Source: Planctomycetota bacterium
GTDB lineage: Bacteria > Planctomycetota > Planctomycetia > Pirellulales > Thermoguttaceae
NCBI GenBank assembly: GCA_029550925.1
Contig: JAKPGL010000037.1
Location: 1 to 64,000, forward strand
Reading direction: 5' to 3'
Length of the DNA: 64,000 bases
In this document: positions 45,306-56,100 of the stretch, one piece after another
Numbering within the stretch: position 1 is the first letter of the stretch
Layout: each line of letters begins with the position of its first letter
Made by a program: the position numbers and the translations under genes
The notes under the pieces: model-generated
What the model was told of the DNA's origin: nothing
Databases searched by the model: none
What the model saw: only the letters and a program-made list of their open reading frames with translations

Positions 45306-45412
45306 TTGCGACAGGCGGAGGGGTGAACACAGAGCCGCGACCGTAAGGGAGCGGTTTGGAGTTGGGGGCGGCGCGATCAGCGATCCGCAATTAGCGATTT
45401 GCGATCCGTCCT

Positions 45413-46405
45413 TCATCCGACTGCGTCGGCGGCCAGGGCCAGGGCGCCGTGCAGGACGACCTCTTCGCCCAGGGCTGCCGACACGATCCGGTAGCTATCT
45501 CGCAACGGAGGAAAGACGTATCGGCGGACATATTCCCGCACCGGTCGGAGGAAAAGGTCTTCCCCGGCTAGCGACACGCCGCCGCCCAGCACCAGCACAT
45601 CCGAGGCGATCAGCGTAATGACCTGAGCCAGCGCCCAGCCGTAGGCCTGGCACGCCCGCTGCCAGACCAGCCGGGCCAGCAAGTTTCCGCCGGCGGCAGC
45701 CTCGGCCACATGCCGGGCAGTGAGCCGATCGAGCTGGCCCCCGGCACGCTCCAAAAGCTCCGCCTGATAAGATTCCAGCGGTTGGGGAAGCTTGTCGCAC
45801 CATTGCCGAAGAAGCGGACTTTCCGCCGGGTTTTTCAGAACCTCTCTAGCAGCCGCCTCAATCCCCCACCCGGCAGCTAGGGATTCCAGATTTTGCTCCG
45901 GTTCGAGGAAATCCAGGCCGGGCCGAAGATGTCCCACCTCGCAGGCCACCCCGGCCGAACCGGTGTAAAGTCGGCCGCCGATCACCAGCGAACCGCCAAT
46001 CCCGGTGCCCACATTGGAATAGAAGCAGACCTTGGCGCCTCGGCCTGCGCCGAAACGTGCTTCGCCCAGGCCGGCCATATCGGCGTCGTTGCCCAGGGCG
46101 GTGGGCAGACCGAAAGTCTCCCGGCACCAGGCGACAAGAGGAAAATTTGTCCATCCTTCCACATGATGGCTTTTGAGCGTTCGGCCTGCGGCCGGATCGA
46201 CCGGCCCGCCGAAACCGATCCCAATCGCACGCACGTGGTGCTTTTGGATCAGGTCGGGCGCCGCCCGGGCAATCTGCCGTCGGATGCCCTCGGCCCCCTG
46301 GGACCGATCCACCGGAAACCGACATAAATCCACCAGCGGCGGTCCCTGAGCGGCCCCCACGGCCAACTGCAACTTGGTGCCGCCAATTTCGATCGCTAGA
46401 TACAT
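45413..46405 (-). CDS. ROK-family sugar kinase
   Basis: A 330-residue ASKHA kinase: phosphate-1 motif AIEIGGTKLQLA, IGIGFGGPVDPAAGR, NDADMAGLGEARFG, and NVGTGIGGSLVIGGRLYTGSAG. Glu-Val-Gly-His at CEVGHLRPG matches the ROK catalytic region, but the zinc-binding cysteine cluster that follows in many members (CGCG..GC) is replaced by LDFLEPEQNLE, so a zinc-free subgroup. It phosphorylates a hexose or its derivative, which one is unclear. It is the last gene after DUF1080 and the MFS transporter on the same strand, 15 bases behind the transporter, which suggests uptake and phosphorylation of one substrate. Confidence 0.85.
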   Translation of the reverse strand: MYLAIEIGGTKLQLAVGAAQGPPLVDLCRFPVDRSQGAEGIRRQIARAAPDLIQKHHVRAIGIGFGGPVDPAAGRTLKSHHVEGWTNFPLVAWCRETFGLPTALGNDADMAGLGEARFGAGRGAKVCFYSNVGTGIGGSLVIGGRLYTGSAGVACEVGHLRPGLDFLEPEQNLESLAAGWGIEAAAREVLKNPAESPLLRQWCDKLPQPLESYQAELLERAGGQLDRLTARHVAEAAAGGNLLARLVWQRACQAYGWALAQVITLIASDVLVLGGGVSLAGEDLFLRPVREYVRRYVFPPLRDSYRIVSAALGEEVVLHGALALAADAVG

Positions 46406-46420
46406 TTCCTTTTGTCTCCT

Positions 46421-47737
46421 CTAGGAGCAGGGACGGGTGTTTTCCCGTAGGGCTTGGCGTCGGCCTTCATCCACGTTGACCTTGGCCGTAATCGCCCAGC
46501 CAAGCAGGAAAAATACCAGTAGGCTCAAAATGGCCGGCCGGGCCGATCCGGTCAGTCGAAGTATCGCTCCAAAGACAAACGAACCCATAAAACTGGTCGC
46601 TTTGCCGGAGAAGTTGAAAAATCCGAAGAATTGCCCCGTATGCCGTTCCGGGGTAAGCACGCCCATCAAGGCCCGGCTGACCGATTGGGTGCCGCCCATG
46701 ACCATCGCCGCCGCACCGCCCAGAATCCAAAACTGCCACTTAGCATGGATAAACCAGGCCGAACTGAGTAGCACCACCCAAACGACTATGCAGCCAATAA
46801 TCGTCGGCTTTTGCCCCCAACGATCGGCCAACCAACCCACCAGTAGCGACCCCGGCAACGCCAAAAATTGGATCATCAAGATCACCAACACCAATTCGCC
46901 GGTGGTAAACTCCAATTCTTTGGTGGCGAACGTGGATGCCTGATTCAGGACCGTTTGTACCCCTTCGTTATAGAAAAGAAATCCGATCAGAAAAAAGGCC
47001 AGCATTCGGTAACGGCGGATGTTTTGCAGGGTGTGGCCGATCTCTTGCATGGCCGATCGGGCGGCCTGGAGAAACCGTTGCCGATGAGTTGGTTGGCCTC
47101 GGTCTCGAAGTAGCAGGAGCGTGGGCAGAGAAAATCCGCCCCACCATAGGGCCATTAACAATATGCCCATCCGGAGCCGAAATGCCTCGTCGCCCCAGCC
47201 CCACCGCTTGCCCAGCACTTCGATCAGCAAAGCCAAGATCAACGCCAACGCCCCGCCAATATACCCCGCGCCGAAACCCCAGGCAGACACCCGATTGACC
47301 GTCTGTTCCGTGGTAATCTCTGGCAAAAAGGCATTATAGATACCCAGGGACAGCTCAAAACAAAGGCTCACCAGGGTGAACAGCACTAGGATAGGAACAG
47401 CCCAATGGGTGGGCAGCAGTGCCAGCAGGACGCCGCCGCCTGCTCCACCCAGGGCTGTCAGGGCCAGCCATCGGCGCTTGCTGCAATTCAGATCGGCCAG
47501 TGCGCCCAACGGCGGCGAAAGCACCGCCGCCGTCATCATCGACGTCCCAATACACCAGGCATACAACGTCGATCCCCACCAGTTCTCGGCCTCGAAGACC
47601 TGCGTGGTCAGATATTGATACAGAATGGTAATCAGGATGGTCGAATAGGCGCTATTGGCCCAGTCGTATAGCACCCAGGCAAAGACTTCTCCCCGGCGGC
47701 GCCCAAAGGCGGTAGGCGATACGTCCGTGATAGACAT
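46421..47737 (-). CDS. MFS transporter of the UMF1/Atg22-like family
   Basis: The 438-residue protein has about twelve membrane helices and the group's signature FAWVLYDWANSAYSTILI near the N-terminus, plus LPEITTEQTVNRVSAWGFGA and GGTQSVSRALMGVLTPERHT. These transporters are effluxers or amino-acid/sugar importers. The substrate here is unknown. Its place between a DUF1080 protein and a ROK kinase suggests sugar transport. It lies 54 bases after the DUF1080 gene. Confidence 0.85.
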   Translation of the reverse strand: MSITDVSPTAFGRRRGEVFAWVLYDWANSAYSTILITILYQYLTTQVFEAENWWGSTLYAWCIGTSMMTAAVLSPPLGALADLNCSKRRWLALTALGGAGGGVLLALLPTHWAVPILVLFTLVSLCFELSLGIYNAFLPEITTEQTVNRVSAWGFGAGYIGGALALILALLIEVLGKRWGWGDEAFRLRMGILLMALWWGGFSLPTLLLLRDRGQPTHRQRFLQAARSAMQEIGHTLQNIRRYRMLAFFLIGFLFYNEGVQTVLNQASTFATKELEFTTGELVLVILMIQFLALPGSLLVGWLADRWGQKPTIIGCIVVWVVLLSSAWFIHAKWQFWILGGAAAMVMGGTQSVSRALMGVLTPERHTGQFFGFFNFSGKATSFMGSFVFGAILRLTGSARPAILSLLVFFLLGWAITAKVNVDEGRRQALRENTRPCS

Positions 47738-47791
47738 AAGTTGTCCATTAAACGGTCCAACATTCCAATCGGACCGGCATGGAAAAATCGG

Positions 47792-48478
47792 TTACAGTTC
47801 CTTAATGCGGATGTTGCGAAATTCCACCCGGTCGCCGTGGCCCAAAAAGCCGATATAGCCTTTCTTGTTGTGCAGGCCCGGATGCTTCTGGTGGTCCATC
47901 GTATTATTGGGGTCGATTTTGCTGATGTCGGCATCGACGATGACCACACCGTTCAGGGTAACCCGGATGTGCGACCCCTTGGCGTAGATTTCCTCGGTGT
48001 TCCACTCGCCGGGCGGTTTCAGGTGGCCTCGTTTGGCCGGCACCACACCATAAATCGAACCATGAAATTGGTAAGGCTGAAGATTTTGGTATTTTGGATG
48101 CGAGTCATCGAGAATTTGGATTTCCATACCGTGATAGGCGGCGTTTTTGCCTAGTTCGGCGCGGATGCCCACCCCGTTATTGCCCCCGGGAGGCACTTTG
48201 AACTCAAAACGGAAGATGAAATCGGCGTATTCTTTCTCTGTATAGAGATTGCCGCCCGGTTTGCACACCATGAGGCCATTTTCTACCACATAGCCTTTCG
48301 TGTCGCCCTGCCAACCTTTCAGCGTTTTACCGTCAAATAGGCTGACAAAACCTTCCTGGATTTCTTCTGGGGTCAGTCCTTCTGTCTTCTGAGAGGTCTC
48401 AGCCGCCCATAGGGCAGCCATGCCAACCGCCGCCACTGAACCAACTACACAAAAACCAATCCACCATACGCGGTTCAT
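47792..48478 (-). CDS. Exported DUF1080 (3-keto-disaccharide hydrolase-like) protein
   Basis: The 228 residues comprise a signal peptide ([22 protein letters not shown]) and one DUF1080 jelly-roll domain: [72 protein letters not shown], and [20 protein letters not shown]. Some relatives cleave 3-keto-glycosides, so an extracytoplasmic carbohydrate role is likely. AAAGGAG lies eight bases before ATG 48478. A longer frame to 48808 overlaps the next gene and is not used. A run of DUF4838, DUF1080, MFS and ROK genes follows the same direction. Confidence 0.9.
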   Translation of the reverse strand: MNRVWWIGFCVVGSVAAVGMAALWAAETSQKTEGLTPEEIQEGFVSLFDGKTLKGWQGDTKGYVVENGLMVCKPGGNLYTEKEYADFIFRFEFKVPPGGNNGVGIRAELGKNAAYHGMEIQILDDSHPKYQNLQPYQFHGSIYGVVPAKRGHLKPPGEWNTEEIYAKGSHIRVTLNGVVIVDADISKIDPNNTMDHQKHPGLHNKKGYIGFLGHGDRVEFRNIRIKEL

Positions 48479-48626
48479 CGTCAGTGCTCCTTTCCCATGA
48501 AGAAAAACATCACGTGCTGGTGCAACCGTTGAGAAACGGAGGCTCATCGGCCCATCCGAGTCCCAACCCATACCGGGATTATTTCCTCCCGACCTCAATC
48601 CACGCAAGCCCCCCGCCGAAAAAAAC

Positions 48627-50528
48627 CTATTCTTTGAGGAACAATTTCCGAAGAACGGGTTCGTATTTGCTAAAGGGTTGGCCTTGCCGGTACTCGCCGA
48701 CCCGATGCTTGTGGGCCAACTGGAGATATTCCAGGCAACCCTTGGCCGGGTCGGTAGGCCCCAGAAACTCTTTACCCTCTCGGGCCGCCTGCTGCCGGAA
48801 CTCCTCATACCGCTGAAGCCAGACCAAATCCACCGGCAATCGCTTCCGACGGACCCGCTCGAAAAGGACTGGATCGTCCCGAACCGCCTCCAGCGCCTGC
48901 TGGAAAAGCCGGGTGGCTTGGTTCAGATCGTCCAAGGTGAGCCACTTTTTGGTGTCCGGCATATAACAGCGAAGATAAACGCCCGATCGTTGCCCCGCCC
49001 GGCTCATCAGGTGGATGTACTCCGCCAGATACGGGGCCGCCGGACCGTAGTAACCTTCCAAAAACTCCTTGATCAGTTTCCCCTCGTCGGCTTCGGGATT
49101 CCACAATAGATGCGACAGCATCCAGGCCCGAAGGCGAACAAACTCGCCGATTCGGCTTCCGCTATCGCCCTGCTCGAAAATGCCTACCGCTTTATGACGG
49201 ACAAAATACCGGATGTTCGGCGCCAGCACATGCCAGTTGGGATGCGGGATCAAATAGGCGGAAAAATTGGTTACATAATCCCAGATGTAAAGCTGCGGGG
49301 CGATCTGGCTCCAGCCTTCCAGGTCCCGGCGGAACGGCTCGTTCTGTGGGCCGGTCTCCAACGGCTGGGAAAAGCTGCACTCGATGGTACACAGGCGAAC
49401 GATGACGTTCCGTCGGGGCCGGGCCTGCCGCGGCGGCTTCCGCGTATATTGATACGCCAATGTATCCACCAGCACCTGAGGAAAATGCTTTTCGATTTCC
49501 TCGGCCACCCGATTGACAAACCGGATCACCAGGCCCGACGGCGCACCTTCCTCTTCTTCGACAGCCCGGCACCGCTCGCATTGGCACCGGCGATTGTTGT
49601 CGTTCTGGCTGATGGAGATGATCGTGGCGTCGGGATGGGCTTTCAGCCGCTCTAGAGCCTGCCGGGTCAATTCCTTGCGCATCTCCTCATTGGTAAGGCA
49701 AAGCTGGGCGCCGTATTTCTGGCGTTTGCCATCCACCAGGGCGTACCAGTCCGGATGCGGGTCGAAGTATTGGTCTGGCGGCAAGAGCGGCTTGATGCCG
49801 GGAAAACTGGTTTCCGAGAAGGTATGGACCCAGCCCAATAGCCGATCCCGACCGCCGTATTCCGCTGGAATAGTGTACATATCTTCCCCATTCAGCCGCA
49901 GCCGGGCCGCAAATATCCCCATCTGCCGCTGCTCCGAGGGCCGCAAATGATCATGCGAAAAGGCCACCCCATCCGACGTAGCCACCAGATACCGCACCGC
50001 CCGGTCGATTACCTTGGGACTGTAGGTGATATCCAACGGCGGTACCTGCATGGTAGGCCGACGCGGGATCGTCGCTTCCGTAGGCGTCCACCATCGCACG
50101 CCCAGATGCTCTTCCAGAAAGGTAAACACCGCATACAAGGCCCCACGCCGGGGATGGCCGGTGAGAATCAGGTCTCGGCCTACGGTTTTGATGACGATCG
50201 TATCCGGCGGAAGCCGGGCCGGGGCCAGTCCGGCCAACGCCTGACGCACCAACCGGCAATCGCCGACCAAAATCCGCCCTTTGCCGTCGGGGGCCTGGCT
50301 TTCGGCAAAAATCGGTAAATGTGCTCCGGTGATCTCAGCCAGATGGGTTTGCAACTCCTGGGCCGCCGTGGTTTCCACTGGGGTAGGCTTATCCGACAAA
50401 AGAATCACATACTCACTTTTGCCCTCCCGGCTTAGGGTAATCACCCCTTCCTGGCCGGCAAATCCAAGCGTACAGGCTTCCAGAACGATCCACCCCACCG
50501 CTGCATATCCAACGCCGAGTTTTCGCAT
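48627..50528 (-). CDS. Exported DUF4838 protein, putative glycoside-hydrolase-like
   Basis: A 633-residue protein with signal peptide ([19 protein letters not shown]), an N-terminal glucuronidase-like domain ([47 protein letters not shown]) and the DUF4838 barrel-like core ([63 protein letters not shown]). The family probably acts on glycans with no established reaction. ATG 50528 is chosen because AAAGG lies six bases before it; another ATG two codons earlier touches the ribosome site. Head of the DUF1080-MFS-ROK run, 148 bases ahead. Confidence 0.85.
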   Translation of the reverse strand: MRKLGVGYAAVGWIVLEACTLGFAGQEGVITLSREGKSEYVILLSDKPTPVETTAAQELQTHLAEITGAHLPIFAESQAPDGKGRILVGDCRLVRQALAGLAPARLPPDTIVIKTVGRDLILTGHPRRGALYAVFTFLEEHLGVRWWTPTEATIPRRPTMQVPPLDITYSPKVIDRAVRYLVATSDGVAFSHDHLRPSEQRQMGIFAARLRLNGEDMYTIPAEYGGRDRLLGWVHTFSETSFPGIKPLLPPDQYFDPHPDWYALVDGKRQKYGAQLCLTNEEMRKELTRQALERLKAHPDATIISISQNDNNRRCQCERCRAVEEEEGAPSGLVIRFVNRVAEEIEKHFPQVLVDTLAYQYTRKPPRQARPRRNVIVRLCTIECSFSQPLETGPQNEPFRRDLEGWSQIAPQLYIWDYVTNFSAYLIPHPNWHVLAPNIRYFVRHKAVGIFEQGDSGSRIGEFVRLRAWMLSHLLWNPEADEGKLIKEFLEGYYGPAAPYLAEYIHLMSRAGQRSGVYLRCYMPDTKKWLTLDDLNQATRLFQQALEAVRDDPVLFERVRRKRLPVDLVWLQRYEEFRQQAAREGKEFLGPTDPAKGCLEYLQLAHKHRVGEYRQGQPFSKYEPVLRKLFLKE

Positions 50529-50744
50529 ACACATCCTTTCTATCTTTCTATTTATGCGACCCGACCAGTCGCATTTTTCCATTGCCCTCAAAAACCGCTG
50601 CAAACGGTTAAAATATCGCCTTTTTCCAAGCTACTCCACATGGCAGCAGATCACAAGAAAACGAAGTAGAAAAAATGCGTCAAAATTATTGACGATTTTT
50701 GCCAATCCATTGATTTCCGCCATTTTGGGTTTTATACAAAACAA

Positions 50745-50932
50745 GTAACATTTCAGCGGAATGGAGAAAATTCGCCTCTCCCCACCGTGGGAGAGGCCGG
50801 CCTGCTTCGCAGGCCGGGTGAGGGGGCAAAAAAGCTACGTTGTCTCCTGCTTTCCCTCTGGAGCCTAACCCTCTTGGAGCGGTGGGCAGGGAGGAAAAAC
50901 CTAGGCCCCACTTCATTCGGCTGAAATGTTAC
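50745..50932. mobile_element. 188-bp MITE with 19-bp terminal inverted repeats and 7-bp target duplication
   Basis: The ends are GTAACATTTCAGCGGAATG (50745-50763) and its near-perfect inverse (50914-50932, one mismatch). AAAACAA flanks both sides (50738-50744 and 50933-50939), a clean 7-bp target duplication. The inside holds a GC-rich hairpin cluster (CCTCTCCCC..GGGAGAGG, GGCCTGCTTCGCAGGCC) and no reading frame of note. The gap 50529-51047 holds nothing else supported. The cognate transposase is not in the window. Confidence 0.8.
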
Positions 50933-51047
50933 AAAACAAAAAGGGTGTGCGGTCAAAGCGCAGAAATGGTGTTTTGCGTCCTTTGGCACTTTTAGTTTCT
51001 GGCGGCCAAAAGAGCGATCCATGCCGCCAGGTAGGAAGGAATGTTCC

Positions 51048-52871
51048 ATGGCCAATGCGCAAGAGAAAGCCCAGCATTTTTTGGAGCATGAACAGGCGTT
51101 TCGGCTTGGGGCGTTGCCCACGGAACAGCCGCATCCGGTTACCGCTCGGCTTTCGCAGACCATTGCTACCGAGCCGGTGGAAGGGGTTCGTCTCTTGATG
51201 CAAGTCGATGAAGATATTCCGCCCACATTGGATCGGGTGTTGGCCGGGCCGGAGTTTGCCCGGCTTGTCCAAGCGATTCAGGAAGCGGTACGGGCGGGCC
51301 GACGGGTCTTCTGGACCGGCTGCGGGGCAACGGGGCGACTAGCCATCTTGCTGGAGGCCGCCTGGCGCACCTTCTGGGAAGAACTGCGGGAAAACCATCC
51401 CGAACTGTACGCCCGCTTGCCGGAGGCCGACCGCTGGCAGGAGGCTTTTTACAGTCTGATGGCCGGCGGCGACTACGCCCTGATCCGCTCCGTGGAAGGC
51501 TTTGAAGATTCGCCCCAATTGGGCCGGTATCAACTGGCTCAGGCCGGCGTGCAAAAGGGCGATGTGGTCACAGCGGTTACCGAAGGCGGGGAGACCTCGT
51601 TTGTCATCGGCACTGCCTGGCAAGGTTTGGAGGTCGGGGCTACCGTCTTTTTCGTCTATAACAATCCCTCCGAGGTGCTCCGCCAGCATGTCGAACGAAG
51701 CCGACAAGTCATCGACGAACCCCGCATCACCAAACTGGACCTTTTTACCGGCCCGATGGCCATTGCCGGTTCCACCCGGATGCAGGCCACCACGACCGAA
51801 ATGGTAGTTCTGGCCGCCGCGGTGGAACTGGCCCTGGCCGGGCTGCTTCGGCAGTATTTGCCGCCGGAAGCCATGGAACAACTTGGTTTGGCCGGGCTGT
51901 CGGCGTCCGATTATCCCGCCCGGTTCCGCCGGTTGCTGGCCGAGTTGCACGCCCCTGAAAACGCCGAAGCCCTGGCCCAGGCTATCTTGTGGGAAGAGGC
52001 GATCTATCGTCGGCAGGGCCTGATAACGTATCTGGCGGATCGGTTCCTGCTAGATGTACTGACGGATACGACGGAGCGGTCGCCTACCTTCTGCCTGCCG
52101 CCGTTCCGTAAATGCGATGACACCAGCTCCCCCCGGAGCTGGGCGTTTGTGAAAAATCCCCGCTTTTCCACGTCCCAGACCTGGCACCGGGTGTTTCGGC
52201 GGCCGCTTCGAGGCATCGATTGGCCGGCCAGCGTGTATGAAGAGCTTGGCGTTTCGCTCTGGCTTCGACAGAAACCGCCAAAACTGGATAATGCCGAAAT
52301 CCTGAAGTTCCAGATCGGCAACGAGCCAGACCCATCCCGCTGGGAGGCGGAAGAAACCGGCCTGATGCTAATTCTGGTCGGCCAGGAAGTGGGCCAAAAC
52401 AGCCAGACAAAGGATTCTTTTGACAGGTACCTTGTCGAGTGGGGCCCTCGGTTTACCCAAACGGCGGTTTTATCCATCGGGCCTAGCAGGCCGGATCGAC
52501 CGGTGGAGCGGGCCTTTGCGATTCTTTGTTCGTTGCCCGCCTCGCCGCTTCGGCTTTGGGATCGGCTGGCATTAAAACTTACACTGAACATTCTTTCCAC
52601 GGGCACCATGGCCCGCCTCGGCCGGGTCGAAGGCAACTGGATGTCCCATGTCGAACCGACCAATAAAAAGCTCATCGACCGCGGCACTCGGCTGGTATCC
52701 CTTTTGGCCGGGGTGGATTACCAGACCGCCTGCTACGCCCTGCATGAGGCGATGGAGGCGGCGGCTGGCCAGCAGCAGCGCACCCAGTACACCCCTTCGC
52801 CGGTTACGGTGGCAGTCCAGATGTTTCGGGCCGGCTGGCGTCCCGAGCAAAACGCCCCCCACGAATCTTAA
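51048..52871 (+). CDS. GKRP/MurQ-like protein with two SIS domains
   Basis: About 607 residues with two sugar-isomerase (SIS) domains. The first has FWTGCGATGRLAILLEAAW, IRSVEGFEDSPQLGRYQLAQ, TEGGETSFVIGTAWQGLEVG and TGPMAIAGSTRMQATTTEMVVL, which parallel MurNAc-6-phosphate etherase, but the whole length is twice that of MurQ and near that of glucokinase regulatory protein. It likely binds a phosphorylated amino sugar or fructose phosphate. Whether it cleaves or regulates is open. ATG 51048 has GGAAGGA about eight bases before it. It is alone between a MITE and the LamG gene. Confidence 0.8.
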   Translation: MANAQEKAQHFLEHEQAFRLGALPTEQPHPVTARLSQTIATEPVEGVRLLMQVDEDIPPTLDRVLAGPEFARLVQAIQEAVRAGRRVFWTGCGATGRLAILLEAAWRTFWEELRENHPELYARLPEADRWQEAFYSLMAGGDYALIRSVEGFEDSPQLGRYQLAQAGVQKGDVVTAVTEGGETSFVIGTAWQGLEVGATVFFVYNNPSEVLRQHVERSRQVIDEPRITKLDLFTGPMAIAGSTRMQATTTEMVVLAAAVELALAGLLRQYLPPEAMEQLGLAGLSASDYPARFRRLLAELHAPENAEALAQAILWEEAIYRRQGLITYLADRFLLDVLTDTTERSPTFCLPPFRKCDDTSSPRSWAFVKNPRFSTSQTWHRVFRRPLRGIDWPASVYEELGVSLWLRQKPPKLDNAEILKFQIGNEPDPSRWEAEETGLMLILVGQEVGQNSQTKDSFDRYLVEWGPRFTQTAVLSIGPSRPDRPVERAFAILCSLPASPLRLWDRLALKLTLNILSTGTMARLGRVEGNWMSHVEPTNKKLIDRGTRLVSLLAGVDYQTACYALHEAMEAAAGQQQRTQYTPSPVTVAVQMFRAGWRPEQNAPHES

Positions 52872-53013
52872 ATCCTGACCGCCCCCTCGTTCCGCTCGAC
52901 GGAAAAGCAGTGGAGTGTTATCTGCCGGGGTGTGCCCCAGAAGATATCCGATTGATAGGGGGCGAAACGCACCCCCATTTTGCAGGGGGAATTCTCTTTT
53001 CCTTCCTTTTTTG

Positions 53014-53042
53014 TTGAGCGAATTGTCTGCTGGAGTTAAAAT
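53014..53042 (+). promoter_or_regulatory. Promoter of the LamG-HzsA-like operon
   Basis: TTGAGC (53014-53019), 17 bases, TAAAAT (53037-53042), about 115 bases before the LamG ATG. Acceptable but not strong. Confidence 0.5.
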
Positions 53043-53157
53043 GGTAGGTGTTAGGGACTACGCTTCACATCCTTGGAGGAATGTGAGCGGAAGCTGTATA
53101 TGAACATTTGATTTCAATAGGGGTTGGCATGTCGGCTTTTTTAGAAAGGGGGTTGCC

Positions 53158-56100
53158 ATGAAAAAGGCTCATGTTCCGGGGAAAGGGGATGGCGGTGGGG
53201 CGTCAGCAGTTAGCAATGTCCGGCTTCTCGGGCGTCGGCCGCACCTTTCGCTTCCGCGGCTCTGCCTCCCCATGCCGAAGTCCGAGAAGCTTTGGCGGGG
53301 CTTTGTGTGGGTATTCCTCTGGTGGATTGCCGTCGGACCGACGGGGCTTTTGGCCGGGCCGTTCGACGACTGGGCCTACCGGGCCAAAATCGGCATCAAT
53401 AACGCCCCAGGCACAGAAACCCTCACGGATTTCCCGCTTCTGGTAACCCTGAACGCCAGCAATTTCGACTTCGCCAAGGCAAAAGCCGATGGCACTGATC
53501 TGCGATTCACCACGCCGACCGGCACGCCGCTGAGCTATGAGATTGAAAAATGGGACCCGGCTGGCCGAACCGGCGCCGTCTGGGTGAAAGTGCCGCAGAT
53601 CGATCTGGGTTCCACGGCCGGCTATATCCAGATGTACTTCGGCAACCCGAGCGCATCGGACGGCCAAAACGTGGCCGATGTCTGGTCTAACGGCTATGTA
53701 GGCGTCTGGCACTTGGGCGGCACAGGCACCGCGGTCGATTCGACCGGCGTACATCCCGGAACGATCAATGGCAGCGGCGTAACCACCACAGCCGGCCTCA
53801 TCGGCGATGCCCGCTCCTTTGCCGGCGATGGAAGCCGAATTACCGCCTCTGGCACGGCTCTGGATATGGCCGATAACCTTACCATTTCCTACTGGATGAA
53901 AGGGGCGGCGGCCAATCAACCGGGCAGTTATACACGCGTCATTTCTAAAAACACGGACACAGTAACCGGCTGGGAATATCAGCGGGGCGGCGCCGATTCG
54001 CATCAAAATATTCGGATCGACACGGCCACCAGCGGCTCGCAAAACAACCAAGTTCGGCTGGTGGGATCGAATGCCTTTGACGGCAATTGGCATTTTATTG
54101 GAACGACCATCGGTAGCGGCACGGTCCGAGGCTACCTGGACGGCGAATCACCCACCACGAACAGCTATACTCATGGCCCCGGCTTTGGCAACACCGAATC
54201 GCTTACCATCGGCGCCCGGGTCGGCGGCGGTAACCCGTTCCGCGGACTGATCGACGAAGTGCGAATTTCCAACGTCGTCCGCACCACCAGCTGGATGAAT
54301 GCCGAGTATCGGTCCCAGAGCGGCCAGATGGCCATGGTAGGTCCCACTCAGCTCATGACCGGCCTGGTGGCCGAGTATTCCCACGAAGACCCGCTGAACC
54401 GGACTGCGGACACTTCCGGCCACGGCCACCAGGCCACCGCAGTAAACGGCGTTAGTTTTATCACCCCGCCCACGACGGGCGGTTTTGCCGCCGGCCTGGA
54501 AAGTACCGTGGCCAGCTTCACCTACACGGCCAACCAGTATATCGACCTGCCCAGCAGTCTTTTGAACCCGCTGGCTGGCGGTCTGGATCAGACCCAGGGA
54601 TATACGTTCACTGCTCTGGTGTATAGCGATGGGGCTTCGCCCTGGCATCGAACCATTCTCGGGGCCGACCGATTCCGGTTCCAGCAAGCCCCCGGCGGGG
54701 TATTTCGGCTGGATATAAAAAATAGCACCGGCAATCAGTCGTTGGTTAGTAGCGGAGTGTTCCAGGACAATACATGGTATTTTGTGGCATTGCGCTACGA
54801 TGCCACCGGCAATTTGGTCCAGGGTTATTTATTACCTTCGACCGGGGTGCTCACCTCGCCAACATTTTCGGGCACTCCCACAGAGCCGCTGACCAATATC
54901 ACCGCCATGCGCATCGGCATGGACGGGCTGAGCGGCATTGGCGGAGTGGATGGCTGGGGCGGCATGATCGATAATGCCCGCTTCTTCCAGGGGGCGCTTA
55001 CCAAACGCCAGCTTCGGGATGTGTTTTACTCCTATCTTGGGTACAGCGGCGGCCCGATCGGTCTGGTGGCCCGATATAGCCATGAAAACGCCGCCAATCG
55101 CCTGGCCGACGACACCGGCCACGGACTGACGCTTGCCAATTCGGGGGTGGATTTCGTGGATGCATCGGCTACTGCGGGCGGCTTTGCTTCCACCCTGGGA
55201 ACGACCGTCGGCCGATACGTGCGAACCGAAACCGATTATCTCACCGTGCCAGAACTTTACACCCCAGGCGATGATTTTACGTTCATCGCCATGGTACGAA
55301 AGGATAATGTCGATCCCACCGCCTATCAAACAATCCTGGCCAGCGAAAACTTCCGGTTCCAGTATCAAAACGGCCGATTGGCTATCAACTATCGAGACGG
55401 CGCTACGATCCGCACCCTCCAATCCCCTACCGGCGTCTTTCCCACCGAGCAGTGGCAGATGGTGGTGATGACCTACAACGCCGCCACGGACACCTTGCAG
55501 GCCTATTTGCAGCCGGATAGTCCGGTCTGGATGGGCCCGATCTTTTCCGGCACGGGTTCCGGGATCAATGTAGTGGAGACAATGCGCCAATTGCGAATTG
55601 GCCGAGATGGAGTAAGCGGCATTGGCGGCGCTGACCCGTTTGGCGGCTGGATCGACGAAATCCGATTTTACGACCAGGCTTTCACGAAAAAGCAACTACG
55701 GGACATTTTCTGGCAGTATCGGCCCGGCACAGGACCTGGACCGATTGGCCTACTGGCCCAGTACAGCCATGAAGGCCCCAATCCCCTGGCCGACGATACC
55801 GGACATATGGTTACCCTCCAGAATCAGGGCAGTGTAACTTTTGTCGATCCAAGCACCCTGAGCGGAACCACCACGTTCCAGCTTGGCAGCCAGGTGGGCC
55901 AATACACCCGGGTCAACGGCCTGGATATCCCCTCCTTCTATACAGAAGGGGATGCATTCACTTTTGTCGCCCTAGTACGCAAAGACAGCGACGAAACCGG
56001 CGGCCATCAAACCATCCTTTCCAGCAACCTCTTCCGCTTTCAATTCCGGAACACCGGTACCACCGACGACGGCGCAGGCACCCTTCGCCTGGATATTAAA

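Noticed and set aside
53203-54093. 296-codon minus-strand frame inside the LamG gene
   Set aside because: Shadow of repeated LamG coding sequence, repeated in similar form in the other repeats (54148-54687, 54832-55695).
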